52,365 nucleotides of DNA from Bacillota bacterium (GCA_021821055.1 JAKACX010000012.1:1-52365), one strand, 5' to 3'; positions 36,394 to 44,516 are shown, numbered from the stretch's first letter. Notes: generated from the sequence alone by a model not told the origin. Made by a program: numbers and translations.

Positions 36394-37428
36394 TCACCAG
36401 TCATCACCTCGCGACGGGTCGTTCGGGAGCAGGGACGATTCCCGCACAATCAACTGTGCGGCCGTCTGCGACGATGCGGCCGGCGCCCGCCCCGCCAGCA
36501 GGTCCAGCAGAATCCGGGCGGCGCGGCGGCCAATCAATTCGGGATCCGTCCGGACAGCCGAGATCGTCGGTTGCGACAGGAGCATCCAGTCGGAATCATC
36601 ATACCCGATCACGCCCACGTCCGAACCGATCTCGACTCCCTCCGCCTTGAGCAGGGAGACGCAACCGATCGCGGCCGCATTGGTCGTGCAAAATACGCCG
36701 AGCGTGCCGCTGCGTTTGCGCAACAGGCACTCCATCTGCGTGCGGCCCGCGTTGCGTCTCGTCTCTTGCGCGGAAAAGCAGGTCAGGGGAGTCACGCCGC
36801 CCCTGATGGCAGCGGACATGAACCCGGCGAGGCGTTCCTGTACGACCCCCTGCGCCGGATACGGGGAGATCGCGGCCAACTGTTCGTATCGTCGCTGCAA
36901 ATGCTGGAACACCGCCGCGCCCGCGCTCTCATTGTCGCTGGTCACATAGGGCGCGAGGTCCACCGGAGACGGCTTGCGATCCACGAAGACAAGCGGCCGG
37001 CTCGTCCTCTCCCAGTCAGCCAACAGCCTCGACGTGGCCGGTTCGGCCGGCGCGACGATCAGTCCTTCCATCTGATGTGTGAGCGAAGCCAAAAACCGTT
37101 CTTCGCGCTCCAGGATCCCCTGGGAACTGCAGACCAGCATCTGATACCCGGCTTGGTACAACGCGTCCTCGACGTTTAGCAGCAGGTGAGAAAAATAGGA
37201 ACTGTACAAATCCGGGATCAGGACGCCCACCATGCCGGTCTTGTTCGTCTTTAGGCCACGGGCCATCAGGTTGGGACGGTAATGCAACTCCTTGACCGCC
37301 TGCAGAACCCGCTCGCGGGTGGCTTGTGCGACAGGCTGTGTCCCATTCAGGACATACGACACCGTGGCGACCGATACGCCGGACAACTTGGCGACTTCCT
37401 TCATCCCCGGGGTTTCCTTGGACAACAT
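36394..37428 (-). CDS. LacI family transcriptional regulator
   Basis: 344 residues from ATG 37428 (AGGAG five bases upstream). HTH MKEVAKLSGVSVATVSYVLN with the hinge-helix segment YRPNLMARGL, followed by a periplasmic-binding-like effector domain (VGVLIPDLYSSYFSH, VGVIGYDDSDWMLL, PTISAVRTDPELIGRRAA). It is embedded in the polyol operon between the dehydrogenase and xylB. Twin AAACGTTT palindromes in the operon leader (41992-42018) have the CG centre typical of LacI-family operators and are the obvious target. Confidence 0.92.
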   Translation of the reverse strand: MLSKETPGMKEVAKLSGVSVATVSYVLNGTQPVAQATRERVLQAVKELHYRPNLMARGLKTNKTGMVGVLIPDLYSSYFSHLLLNVEDALYQAGYQMLVCSSQGILEREERFLASLTHQMEGLIVAPAEPATSRLLADWERTSRPLVFVDRKPSPVDLAPYVTSDNESAGAAVFQHLQRRYEQLAAISPYPAQGVVQERLAGFMSAAIRGGVTPLTCFSAQETRRNAGRTQMECLLRKRSGTLGVFCTTNAAAIGCVSLLKAEGVEIGSDVGVIGYDDSDWMLLSQPTISAVRTDPELIGRRAARILLDLLAGRAPAASSQTAAQLIVRESSLLPNDPSRGDDW

Positions 37429-37451
37429 CAACACTCCTACTCGAACCACGT

Positions 37452-38459
37452 TCAAAATGCGATCTGCACCTTCATGATATCAGGGTTTCTCGCATTGGCG
37501 AAGAACGCTGGCGCCTCGGCGAGAGAAATCACCCGCGATATCAGCGGATCGACCCGGAACCGCCCGGCCTCCATCCACTGCAGAGCCGCCCTGTACGTGT
37601 GATTGACAGCCATCGAACCGATCAGGCGCCAGTCCATCCGGTAGATGTCAAACGGGCAGATGGGCACGGTCGCGCCGGTCGGCGCCACACCAAACTGCAT
37701 GTGCGTTCCTCTTGGGGCCAGGTACGAATACTCCGACTGGATGATGGCGGGAATCCCCGTCACGTCAATCACGACATCGAAGCCGCTGGACCCCTTGCGA
37801 TGGCCGAGCGTCGCGTCCAGATCATGCGGGAGATAGCCGACGGTCGCCCCGCTCTCTCTGGCCAGGGCCAGTTTTGCGGGAGACAGATCCACAATCGCCA
37901 GTTCTCCGGCGCCAACGTGCGCCAACGCCTGCGTCAGCAATTGTCCCATACTTCCCGCGCCAAACATCAACACGCTCTGTCCGGCGCGGACATTCAGGCG
38001 ATTCATCCCATGCACCACGCAGGCGACCGGTTCGATGAAGGCGCCCTGCGCGAACGTCATGGCATCCGGCAGGTGAAAGACTGTGCGCACAGGCGTCCTT
38101 ACATACTCCGCCATGGCGCCGTCGACCGTATTGCCGAGGGCGCCCCACCGCACGCAGTGATTGCCGCGTCCGCTCAGGCAAAATTCACACTCGCCGCAGA
38201 ACAGGGACGGGTCGACCGCCACGCGGTCGCCAGGCGCGAATCCTCTTACGTTCGCCCCCACCGCATGCACCAGTCCGGCAAATTCGTGTCCCGGAACCAG
38301 CGGATAAGGGGAGATGAAGTCACCCTGAAAGATGTGCGCATCCGTGCCGCAGATCCCGCAGCGCTTCACGGCCACCGTCACCTCATCCGGCCCCGGGACG
38401 GGATAGTCGACTTCGCGCACAGCCGCTCGTCCAGGCCCGTCCACAACCAAAGCCTTCAC
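37452..38459 (-). CDS. Zinc-dependent polyol (sorbitol/arabitol-type) dehydrogenase
   Basis: 335 residues of the medium-chain dehydrogenase family. Catalytic zinc region CGICGTD and GHEFAG, structural zinc cysteines in CGECEFCLSGRGNHC, NAD-binding GAGSMGQL. GTG 38459 (VKALVV) is chosen because GGAGGAGG lies nine bases before it; the GTG at 38468 abuts that site. Given the adjacent xylulokinase and polyol-type transporter, oxidation of D-arabitol or xylitol to D-xylulose with NAD is the best inference. Confidence 0.9.
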   Translation of the reverse strand: MKALVVDGPGRAAVREVDYPVPGPDEVTVAVKRCGICGTDAHIFQGDFISPYPLVPGHEFAGLVHAVGANVRGFAPGDRVAVDPSLFCGECEFCLSGRGNHCVRWGALGNTVDGAMAEYVRTPVRTVFHLPDAMTFAQGAFIEPVACVVHGMNRLNVRAGQSVLMFGAGSMGQLLTQALAHVGAGELAIVDLSPAKLALARESGATVGYLPHDLDATLGHRKGSSGFDVVIDVTGIPAIIQSEYSYLAPRGTHMQFGVAPTGATVPICPFDIYRMDWRLIGSMAVNHTYRAALQWMEAGRFRVDPLISRVISLAEAPAFFANARNPDIMKVQIAF

Positions 38460-38483
38460 CCTGTCCACCCTCCTCCGCACTGC

Positions 38484-39299
38484 CTATTTCACGGCTCCGA
38501 AAGTCATTCCGCGCACAAACTGTTTGTGTACCATCCACCCCACCACAAGAATGGGCAGAATCGCCATCACGCCGGAGGCGGACATCTTCGCCCAAAAGAG
38601 CCCTTCTGAGGACATGTAGCCCGAGATCAGAATCGGCAGCGTGGCGGCGTGAACATACGTCAAGTTGACCGCGACGAAAAACTCATTCCAATTCAATACG
38701 AGCATGATCAGCAGGGAGGATGTGATGCCCGTGCGCAGGAGCGGGACGACTAGCCGGGTCAATATCCCGACGGACCCCAGGCCGTCAAGCGAAGCAGCCT
38801 CCCAGATCTCCGTCGGCACCTCTTTGAAAAACGAATACATCATCCAGGTGACCATCGGCACGCCCATGCCGGCGTAGATCAGCAGCAGCGCCCAGATGTT
38901 GTCCAGCAGTTGCAGGTTGCGGGCGATCACGTACAGCGGAACGATGATCCCGGCCATCGGCATCATCTTCGTCGAGAGCAGCCAAAACAGGATATTGCCG
39001 TCCTTCCTGCTCGGGTAAAGCGTGAGCGCAAACGCCGCCGGCACGCCGAACAAGAGCGCCAGCAGGGCGCCGCCGCCCGCCGCAATAATCGAGTTGCCGA
39101 GCGAATGCAGATAGCCGCCGCCATTGACATTGAAGAAAACGCTCGCGTAATTTGCCAACTTGGGTACAAAGAGCCACTGTGGCGGCAGTGCAACCGCCTG
39201 GTTTTCCGACTTCAGACTGGCGAGCAGCAGCCAGACAACGGGAAACACATACAGGACCGCAACAACGTACGCCACAGGACCGTAAATCCGCCTCGCCAT
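38484..39299 (-). CDS. Polyol/sugar ABC transporter permease (MalG type)
   Basis: 271 residues, six helices, EAA loop WEAASLDGLGSVGILTRLVV and C-terminal KQFVRGMTFGAVK. Similar to the second permease of sorbitol/mannitol transporters. The start is ATG 39299 or TTG 39311; both have weak to fair sites (AAAGGA close to the ATG; GAGG before the TTG). Followed 24 bases later by the dehydrogenase. Confidence 0.9.
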   Translation of the reverse strand: MARRIYGPVAYVVAVLYVFPVVWLLLASLKSENQAVALPPQWLFVPKLANYASVFFNVNGGGYLHSLGNSIIAAGGGALLALLFGVPAAFALTLYPSRKDGNILFWLLSTKMMPMAGIIVPLYVIARNLQLLDNIWALLLIYAGMGVPMVTWMMYSFFKEVPTEIWEAASLDGLGSVGILTRLVVPLLRTGITSSLLIMLVLNWNEFFVAVNLTYVHAATLPILISGYMSSEGLFWAKMSASGVMAILPILVVGWMVHKQFVRGMTFGAVK

Positions 39300-39343
39300 C
39301 CGTCCTTTCAATCAACCTCGCCTCCCTTTTTGCGCCCCCGGTC

Positions 39344-40273
39344 TCACTCCAGGGAGAAGCGCATGATCAGGCGAAACAGGAGCGTCGCCATCAGCGTCGT
39401 GACAATGACCGCCAGGATCCCCACGCCGGCGGCTTCACCGACATTCCATTGCGAAAACGCCTGCCGGTACGCGTAGTATGCCAGGTTCGTCGTCTGATTC
39501 CCCGGTCCGCCCTGCGTGGAGATGTAAATGCGGCCAAACATCTGAATCTGCATGATGATCCCGAGAAACAGCTCGATCTCCAGGTACTTGCGCAGGTGCG
39601 GGAGCATGATGTGAACGAATTCCTTCCACTTTGTCGCCCCGTCGACCCGCGCCGCTTCTAGTGATTCGATCGGCATGGACTGCAATCCGGCGAGCGTGAT
39701 GAGCATCATGAAAGGGGACCACTGCCAGACGGTCATGAAGATGATCGACTGCTGCGGGTACTGCGTCATGAAATCGATCGGCGCGACGCCGATCAATTTG
39801 AGCAGCCAATCAATCAGGCCGAAGTTCGGGTCAAACATCAGGTCTTTCCAGAGCACGGCGTTGACGGCAGACATGACGAAAAACGGTGTGATCATGAGCA
39901 GGCGCAGCACCTGTTTCCCTGGGATGTCCAGGTCCATCAGAAATGCGAGCGGCAGACCCACCAGAATGGCCACGACGACAGAGCCGCCCGTCAGTGTGAC
40001 CGTGTTCAGGATGGCCTGGGTGAACGTCGGGTCGGCAAAGATGTACTGGTAGTTTCTCAGTCCCGTGAAAAAGATGTTGGAAGGATTGAGAAAATTCCAG
40101 TTCAGCAGGCTGTACCAGAGCGCCACCGCAAAGGGTACCTGCGTCATGACTGCTACAAAGAGCAGCGCCGGCAAGAGCAGCGACCACTTGCTCCGCGCGC
40201 GCCACCCCAGGAGACGCCTTGTGGGGCGCGCTCCGGTCGCCAGTGCAGAGACTTTCAACGCCAAGACAAGCAC
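39344..40273 (-). CDS. Polyol/sugar ABC transporter permease (MalF type)
   Basis: 309 residues. About six transmembrane helices; EAA loop LEAARVDGATKWKEFVHIMLPHLRKYL; conserved QGGPGNQTTNLAYYAYRQAF typical of sorbitol/mannitol permeases. GTG 40273 is used, directly after a GGGGG run; a TTG further in is possible. 44 bases upstream of its partner permease. A hairpin precedes it, between the binding-protein gene and this one. Confidence 0.9.
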   Translation of the reverse strand: MLVLALKVSALATGARPTRRLLGWRARSKWSLLLPALLFVAVMTQVPFAVALWYSLLNWNFLNPSNIFFTGLRNYQYIFADPTFTQAILNTVTLTGGSVVVAILVGLPLAFLMDLDIPGKQVLRLLMITPFFVMSAVNAVLWKDLMFDPNFGLIDWLLKLIGVAPIDFMTQYPQQSIIFMTVWQWSPFMMLITLAGLQSMPIESLEAARVDGATKWKEFVHIMLPHLRKYLEIELFLGIIMQIQMFGRIYISTQGGPGNQTTNLAYYAYRQAFSQWNVGEAAGVGILAVIVTTLMATLLFRLIMRFSLE

Positions 40274-40278
40274 CCCCC

Positions 40279-40309
40279 AAAAGGGAGCGGAGGAGTCGGT
40301 CGCTCCTCC
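40279..40309 (-). terminator. Intercistronic hairpin in the polyol operon
   Basis: GGAGGAG (40289-40295) pairs with CTCCTCC (40303-40309) around a 7-base loop; on the minus strand it is followed by CGCTCCC and TTTT (40282-40279). Between the binding-protein and permease genes, as in the first cassette. The stretch 40330-40400 also holds degenerate repeats of CCGGTTGGAYGG. Confidence 0.5.
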
Positions 40310-40406
40310 ACGCCCTCTTACTGTTTCAGATGGTCCCTCGCGCAGTCAGGTCCCCCGTCCGGTTGGATGGCCCCTCGCCCGGTTGGACGGTCCTCGTCCG
40401 CGGTCG

Positions 40407-41798
40407 CTATTTTAGATAACCGTTTTGCTGCATGGTCAGCGTCGCCTGCTGCTGGGCTTTCGAGAGGGCGCTCTTAACGGAAGTGCTCCCTGTGATGGCG
40501 GCGGCGAAGTCCTGGCTGACCTGCGTGCCCAGTCCTTCAAACGGCGTGATGTCCACGTACTGAACCCCCGTGTAGGGGACAGGATGCAACGTCGGGTGCA
40601 ACGGGTCGGCCGTGTCGATGGAGTTCACTTCGATCCGGGTCCAGGGCGCCACCTTTTGCAGTGCAGGATTGTTCAGGATCGAGTAGCGTGTTCCCGGGGG
40701 AGACTGCGCCAGGCCATAGTGCTGCACGACCAGCTTGGCGTACTGCTTGCTGGTCGCCCACATGATGAACTTCGTCGCGGCCGACTGGTTCTTGCCTGCG
40801 GCGTCGAGCGCCAGCGCCCACGACCACAGCCAGTGGCTGCCGCGCGACGTCACCTGGGTAGGCGCGTAGGCATATCCGGTCTTGGCGGCCACGGGACTGT
40901 TCGCGAAATCCGGAGCGGCGGACGTCGCATCCACCCACATGGCCCCCTTGCCTTGCGACCACAGGGTCTCGCATTCGACAAACCCGTCGGCAGCGGCGCC
41001 GGGTTCTCCATACTTGCGCAACATATTTACATAAAATGCGACCGCTTTCTTTGTGGCCGGATTATTGAACTGCGGCTGCCAGTTCATATTGAACCACTCC
41101 CCGCCGAACGCGTTGATCACCGTGTCAAGCGGGGCCAGTTGCTCACCCCAGCCCGGCAGGCCGCGGAGCACCATCGGGGTAATGCCTTTGTTGTCCTTCT
41201 TGATGACCGCGGCAAAATGTTGGACCTGGGTCCATGTCGGGTGCAGCGGCATGACCAGGTGATCCTGTTTGAAGATGTCCTTGCGGTACATCATCATCGA
41301 GCTCTCGCCATAAAACGGCAAGGCATACAGGGACTTCTGATAGCTCAGCGCGGATCGGATCGGTTTGAGCAAATCGTTGACATTGTACGACTTGACGGCA
41401 GCGGCGCCTTGCGACTTCATGGCGGTCGACAGGTTCACCAGCCATCCGTTCTTGGCCCATAGCGGCACCTCGTACGATCCAATCGTGACAATGTCAAACT
41501 TTCCGGCGCCCGTCGCCACGTCCTCCGTGACCTTGCTGCGCAGCACGTTCTCGGGCATGACGTCGTACCTGACGGTGATGTTCGGATTTGCCTTCTCAAA
41601 ATACTTCGTAAGATGCTCCATCTGGATCATCTGCGGGTTGTTGACGGTGGCGATGGTGAGCGTCACCTTGCCTTGCGCCGCACTCTTGCCGGAAGCGTGC
41701 GTCAATGAGATCGCGACTGCCGTCACACCCGCCACAACTACGACTGCGAGTACGACAAGCGCAACATTTCTCCTGGCGTTTGTACCGTTGAAAGCCAT
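40407..41798 (-). CDS. Polyol/sugar ABC substrate-binding protein (sorbitol/mannitol type)
   Basis: 463 residues. The N-terminus has a single hydrophobic segment (VALVVLAVVVVAGVTAVAI) followed by HASGKS, with no lipobox cysteine, so it is either cleaved and released or held by the uncleaved helix. The body has KFDIVTIGSYEVPLWAKNGWL, ALPFYGESSMMMYRKD, GRGLPGWGE-like GLPGWGEQ and WVDATSAAPD, matching SmoE/MtlE-like binding proteins. GGAGGGG lies 11 bases before the ATG. First gene of the LacI-controlled operon. Confidence 0.9.
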   Translation of the reverse strand: MAFNGTNARRNVALVVLAVVVVAGVTAVAISLTHASGKSAAQGKVTLTIATVNNPQMIQMEHLTKYFEKANPNITVRYDVMPENVLRSKVTEDVATGAGKFDIVTIGSYEVPLWAKNGWLVNLSTAMKSQGAAAVKSYNVNDLLKPIRSALSYQKSLYALPFYGESSMMMYRKDIFKQDHLVMPLHPTWTQVQHFAAVIKKDNKGITPMVLRGLPGWGEQLAPLDTVINAFGGEWFNMNWQPQFNNPATKKAVAFYVNMLRKYGEPGAAADGFVECETLWSQGKGAMWVDATSAAPDFANSPVAAKTGYAYAPTQVTSRGSHWLWSWALALDAAGKNQSAATKFIMWATSKQYAKLVVQHYGLAQSPPGTRYSILNNPALQKVAPWTRIEVNSIDTADPLHPTLHPVPYTGVQYVDITPFEGLGTQVSQDFAAAITGSTSVKSALSKAQQQATLTMQQNGYLK

Positions 41799-41991
41799 TT
41801 GCGCAACCGCCCCTCCAAAGTTTCATGGGAAAACAGCCATTCGGCCGTTTTCGTGACAATCTTGTACCCCGCAGGGGCATGGGTGTTTCGGGCATAGGTG
41901 TTTCGTTTTTCTATGGGATCAGGCCGTAACCGCCATCCACGCCATCCCGCTTGGCCGCTCCTTCCCCTTTCAAGACACAATCCAGGGCCTT

Positions 41992-42018
41992 CTTAAACGT
42001 TTATGCTAAACGTTTAAG
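41992..42018. promoter_or_regulatory. Twin LacI-type operators in polyol operon leader
   Basis: CTTAAACGTTTA (41992-42003) and TAAACGTTTAAG (42007-42018) are exact reverse complements separated by TGC. Each half is itself centred on the palindrome AAACGTTT, so two LacI-family operators lie 15 bases apart; a third partial copy GAAACGTC follows at about 42020. They are downstream of the proposed start, so a bound repressor would block elongation. Confidence 0.75.
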
Positions 42019-42062
42019 TGAAACGTCTGGGCCACGACCAAAAAGAAACCCTTTTCACGGCG

Positions 42063-42092
42063 ATTTTAAGCGATGGATCAATTGAGTGTCAA
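42063..42092 (-). promoter_or_regulatory. Promoter of the polyol operon
   Basis: Minus strand: consensus -35 TTGACA (42092-42087) and -10 TAAAAT (42068-42063) with an 18-base spacer (TTAAAA with 17). Start near 42056, leader of about 257 bases. The -35 box touches the right copy of the 35-bp direct repeat. Confidence 0.6.
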
Positions 42093-42125
42093 TAGCCCCC
42101 GTGTGATCGTCTTCTTCCGATCGCC
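42091..42125. repeat. 35-bp direct repeat, right copy
   Basis: Matches 34768-34802 at 31 of 35 positions, same orientation. It lies immediately upstream of the polyol operon promoter, so the two copies bracket exactly the promoter, six genes and 3' end of the operon. Confidence 0.65.
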
Positions 42126-42190
42126 AGCGACGCCGCGGCGCGCCAGCACAGCAACGCAGCGCTCGACGAGGCGTTTTTCCATTTCCGCCG

Positions 42191-43306
42191 TCAACGCATG
42201 AAGGCGATGTCTGAAGGGAAAAATCCATTCCAATGAACGCTTGTCTTCAGTCCGAATGGCAGCGAAGTCTTCCAAGTCCCCTTCGCACCCCCGATCGGAA
42301 CCTCCACCGACTCACCGCCAAACGTGACACACCACACATGATCCCCGACAACGACAGCGCCCGAAGACTCGGGGACCTTCATATTCACAGTACGCCCGGT
42401 CGCCGGGAAGGTTCGCACCCCATAGGGAAGTGGCAGAGTGGCGTGCGGATAATATTTGAGGACAAGAATGGAATGCCCGTCAGGCAATGCCAGTATTTCA
42501 TTTGGCACCAGCCCCACGGCATATTGGGTAACGGGTTTCAGTGTTCGCGAGTCCAAAACGGTAACCGTGGTCCCATAGCCTTTCTGACTCATGTCGCCTC
42601 CGTTTGCGACAAATAGGCGACCGTGCCAATACAACAAGGAGTTTGGACCAGGCGGGCCATTTGAGACGCGAAGCAGTTTCGTCGGCAGATTGTTCCCGTC
42701 AATCGCGTAATAGGCCGTGGTCATGAGGGGCTTCCCCGGATTGATGAAGTCTCCGGCGACATACACGATCCCGTTTGGACCACTCGTTACTGCGGTCAAC
42801 ATACCTCTTAGAGCCCGAGAACGGACGACCCGTTTGGTCTTCGGATCAATCTTGTCCAGCTCTCCGATCAAACCGTTTCCTTGTGAAATGACAAAGACAC
42901 CCATCTTGTTGGAGATGATCCTGGTCGGTCCCCTTCCCTTGATCGGTATCTTGGTCGTCTGTCCCGTGGAGAGTGACATACACAGCACGTAGTGGTTCTG
43001 CGTGTCCATAAAGATGCCGTATGGAGCTACCCAGGCGTTCCGGTGGTTGTACCCCTCCACAACACTCTGAAGTCCCTGGGATCCGACCGGAATCTTTGAC
43101 ATTGTGTGCGTCACCGGATTCACGCTGTATAAGAACGAGGAATTGGCCGTGTTGGAATCGGCTGTAATCAACAGCGTGCCGTGAAGGTTTATCGCGCGAT
43201 CTGCCGCATGGGAGAGACTCGTTACCCACAGTACGACGGCTGCCACGGTTGCCAAGAGAAAAAAGGCGATGGCGCCAATGACGGTTTTTGCCCGCGTTCC
43301 GTTAAT
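42191..43306 (-). CDS. Exported YncE-like beta-propeller protein
   Basis: About 371 residues. A hydrophobic export segment (TVIGAIAFFLLATVAAVVLW) precedes repeated strand blocks such as TLLITADSN, YVLCMSLSTGQTTKIPI, GIVYVAGDF, TVTVLDSRTLKPVTQY and ALPDGHSILVLKYYP, the pattern of 7-bladed propellers that bind small molecules or proteins. The full signal segment is encoded only if translation starts at ATT 43306, seven bases after GAGGGGG. The first ATG/GTG/TTG in frame is TTG 43255, inside the hydrophobic core. A truncated duplicate of its 3' end is at 46713-47020. Function unknown. Confidence 0.65.
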   Translation of the reverse strand: MNGTRAKTVIGAIAFFLLATVAAVVLWVTSLSHAADRAINLHGTLLITADSNTANSSFLYSVNPVTHTMSKIPVGSQGLQSVVEGYNHRNAWVAPYGIFMDTQNHYVLCMSLSTGQTTKIPIKGRGPTRIISNKMGVFVISQGNGLIGELDKIDPKTKRVVRSRALRGMLTAVTSGPNGIVYVAGDFINPGKPLMTTAYYAIDGNNLPTKLLRVSNGPPGPNSLLYWHGRLFVANGGDMSQKGYGTTVTVLDSRTLKPVTQYAVGLVPNEILALPDGHSILVLKYYPHATLPLPYGVRTFPATGRTVNMKVPESSGAVVVGDHVWCVTFGGESVEVPIGGAKGTWKTSLPFGLKTSVHWNGFFPSDIAFMR

Positions 43307-43332
43307 GATGGATCCCCCTCATTCCTTTTGGC

Positions 43333-43366
43333 CCTTCTGCGCATTCCGTCCCGCACGCGCAGAAGG
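43333..43366 (-). terminator. 10-bp hairpin after the papain-like amidase gene
   Basis: CCTTCTGCGC (43333-43342) and GCGCAGAAGG (43357-43366), 14-base loop, 15 bases past the stop of the upstream gene and before the propeller gene's ribosome site. No T-run, so termination may be partial. Confidence 0.5.
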
Positions 43367-43380
43367 ACGCCGCAAATCTT

Positions 43381-44040
43381 CTATCGGGTTCCCATGTTGT
43401 AGTTGAAGTAGGTCTTGGGCAGTGCGGTGGTGTTGTCCCATATCTGTTTTGGCGCGATGTAGGGATACCCCGGATCGAGATTGAGCCCCACATCGAAGAA
43501 ACCGCGCCAGACCAGCTGACTGCAGTAGAATGCGCCCGTGGTCCATTTATCCCAAAAGGCGTAGTTGTACCCAACGCCGAGGTAGTGTTTGTCGAGCAGA
43601 TCGTTTACGGCCGCCTGCCCTTTCCCGGATCCACCGACAATCCCCACGCTGCTGTAGCTGGACCAAGCGGAATTAGGATAGTAAGTCGCACCGCCACTGG
43701 GGAAAGATGATAAATTGTAAGCAGCATTGTCGACGATGGCCGCATGACCCAAACTCCCCAACGAAGACACGGCCGCGTCGGCCGTGATCAAGGCTTCACC
43801 TTCCCACAAGCCAGGAAGGGAAACCTGCGCTGCCGCCGAATTGACCGAATTGGGTGTTGTGGCGCGTTGCCTAAACTCCCATTTACTGATTCCAGGGAGC
43901 TGGCCCAGATTATTTTGAATGATTTGTTCGGGCGAAAGGCCCGAGGCCGCCAGTGCTTGATTTTGGGTAGCTGCGGTCGTTGAAGCAGTTGTGTTCGTGT
44001 CCGCAAACGCAGTGCCAACCAACGAGACTGCTCTCTTCAT
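43381..44040 (-). CDS. Permuted papain-like amidase (YiiX/YaeF-type, C92-like)
   Basis: 219 residues from ATG 44040 (GGGAG eight bases upstream). The fold is suggested by EGEALITADAAVSSLGSLGHAA (candidate catalytic His99), WDKWTTGAFYCSQLVWRGFF (nucleophile Cys173), and IAPKQIWDN. Relatives hydrolyse amide bonds in lipids or peptidoglycan. The export signal is abnormally short (MKRAVSLVGTAFA), as if the hydrophobic core had been deleted, so secretion is doubtful. Followed by a hairpin and the propeller gene. Confidence 0.65.
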   Translation of the reverse strand: MKRAVSLVGTAFADTNTTASTTAATQNQALAASGLSPEQIIQNNLGQLPGISKWEFRQRATTPNSVNSAAAQVSLPGLWEGEALITADAAVSSLGSLGHAAIVDNAAYNLSSFPSGGATYYPNSAWSSYSSVGIVGGSGKGQAAVNDLLDKHYLGVGYNYAFWDKWTTGAFYCSQLVWRGFFDVGLNLDPGYPYIAPKQIWDNTTALPKTYFNYNMGTR

Positions 44041-44351
44041 TCTACCATCTCCCGTTCCGTATAACATCGGTCATTGCGTGAGGTTCCCCCACCATGGCGA
44101 ACCCGCAGCGACTGGTTCCAATACAACAATGGCTCGTTCCAATACCCGTCCACTTTCACCGCCCCCTCTTGCTCAAACTCAAAGTATCCTCATCAGTATT
44201 TTATCTACTTCTTCAGGTAAATATCGGTAGTAACTAATAGATTTCGGAAGAATAACTTCCCATCAATCCCTCTCTACTACCAAGGCAAATGACTTACAAT
44301 ACTAGCAGAAATCGCTGGTGACAACATACGCCGTGAAGGAGAATTATACTC
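44041..44351. other. AT-rich intergenic region
   Basis: 311 bases between the divergent amidase and secreted-peptide genes. It should hold both promoters; a possible -10 (TACAAT near 44295) faces right but lacks a partner -35. No coding frame or RNA recognised. Confidence 0.4.
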
Positions 44352-44516
44352 GTGAGAACGTTGATCAGGGCCCTGTTCCTCGGTTTGCTTCTTGCATTCA
44401 TTACCCTGTCCGCAACCGCTGCAATAACCAATTCAAGCAAAACATCAGCGACGGGCAGCCTGCCCCAACCAATACCCCCGACAGCCAAAATCGTGTCGGG
44501 AAGCATCGCTCTGTAG
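44352..44516 (+). CDS. Small secreted peptide precursor, 54 residues
   Basis: GTG 44352 follows GAAGGAG by ten bases. Residues 1-24 form a clear signal peptide (basic MRTLIRA, core LFLGLLLAFITLSATAA), leaving about 30 mature residues rich in Ser, Thr and Pro (SLPQPIPPTAKIVSGSIAL end). It stops at TAG 44516, twenty bases before the IS200 remnant, so it may be either a genuine short peptide or a longer gene truncated by the insertion. Not recognised. Confidence 0.5.
   Translation: MRTLIRALFLGLLLAFITLSATAAITNSSKTSATGSLPQPIPPTAKIVSGSIAL

Noticed and set aside
42078-42275. Short minus-strand frame at the right direct repeat (ending GDRKKTITRGL)
   Set aside because: It spans the direct repeat and the operon promoter, with only a short similarity to the left repeat; more likely DNA-level repeat than a gene.
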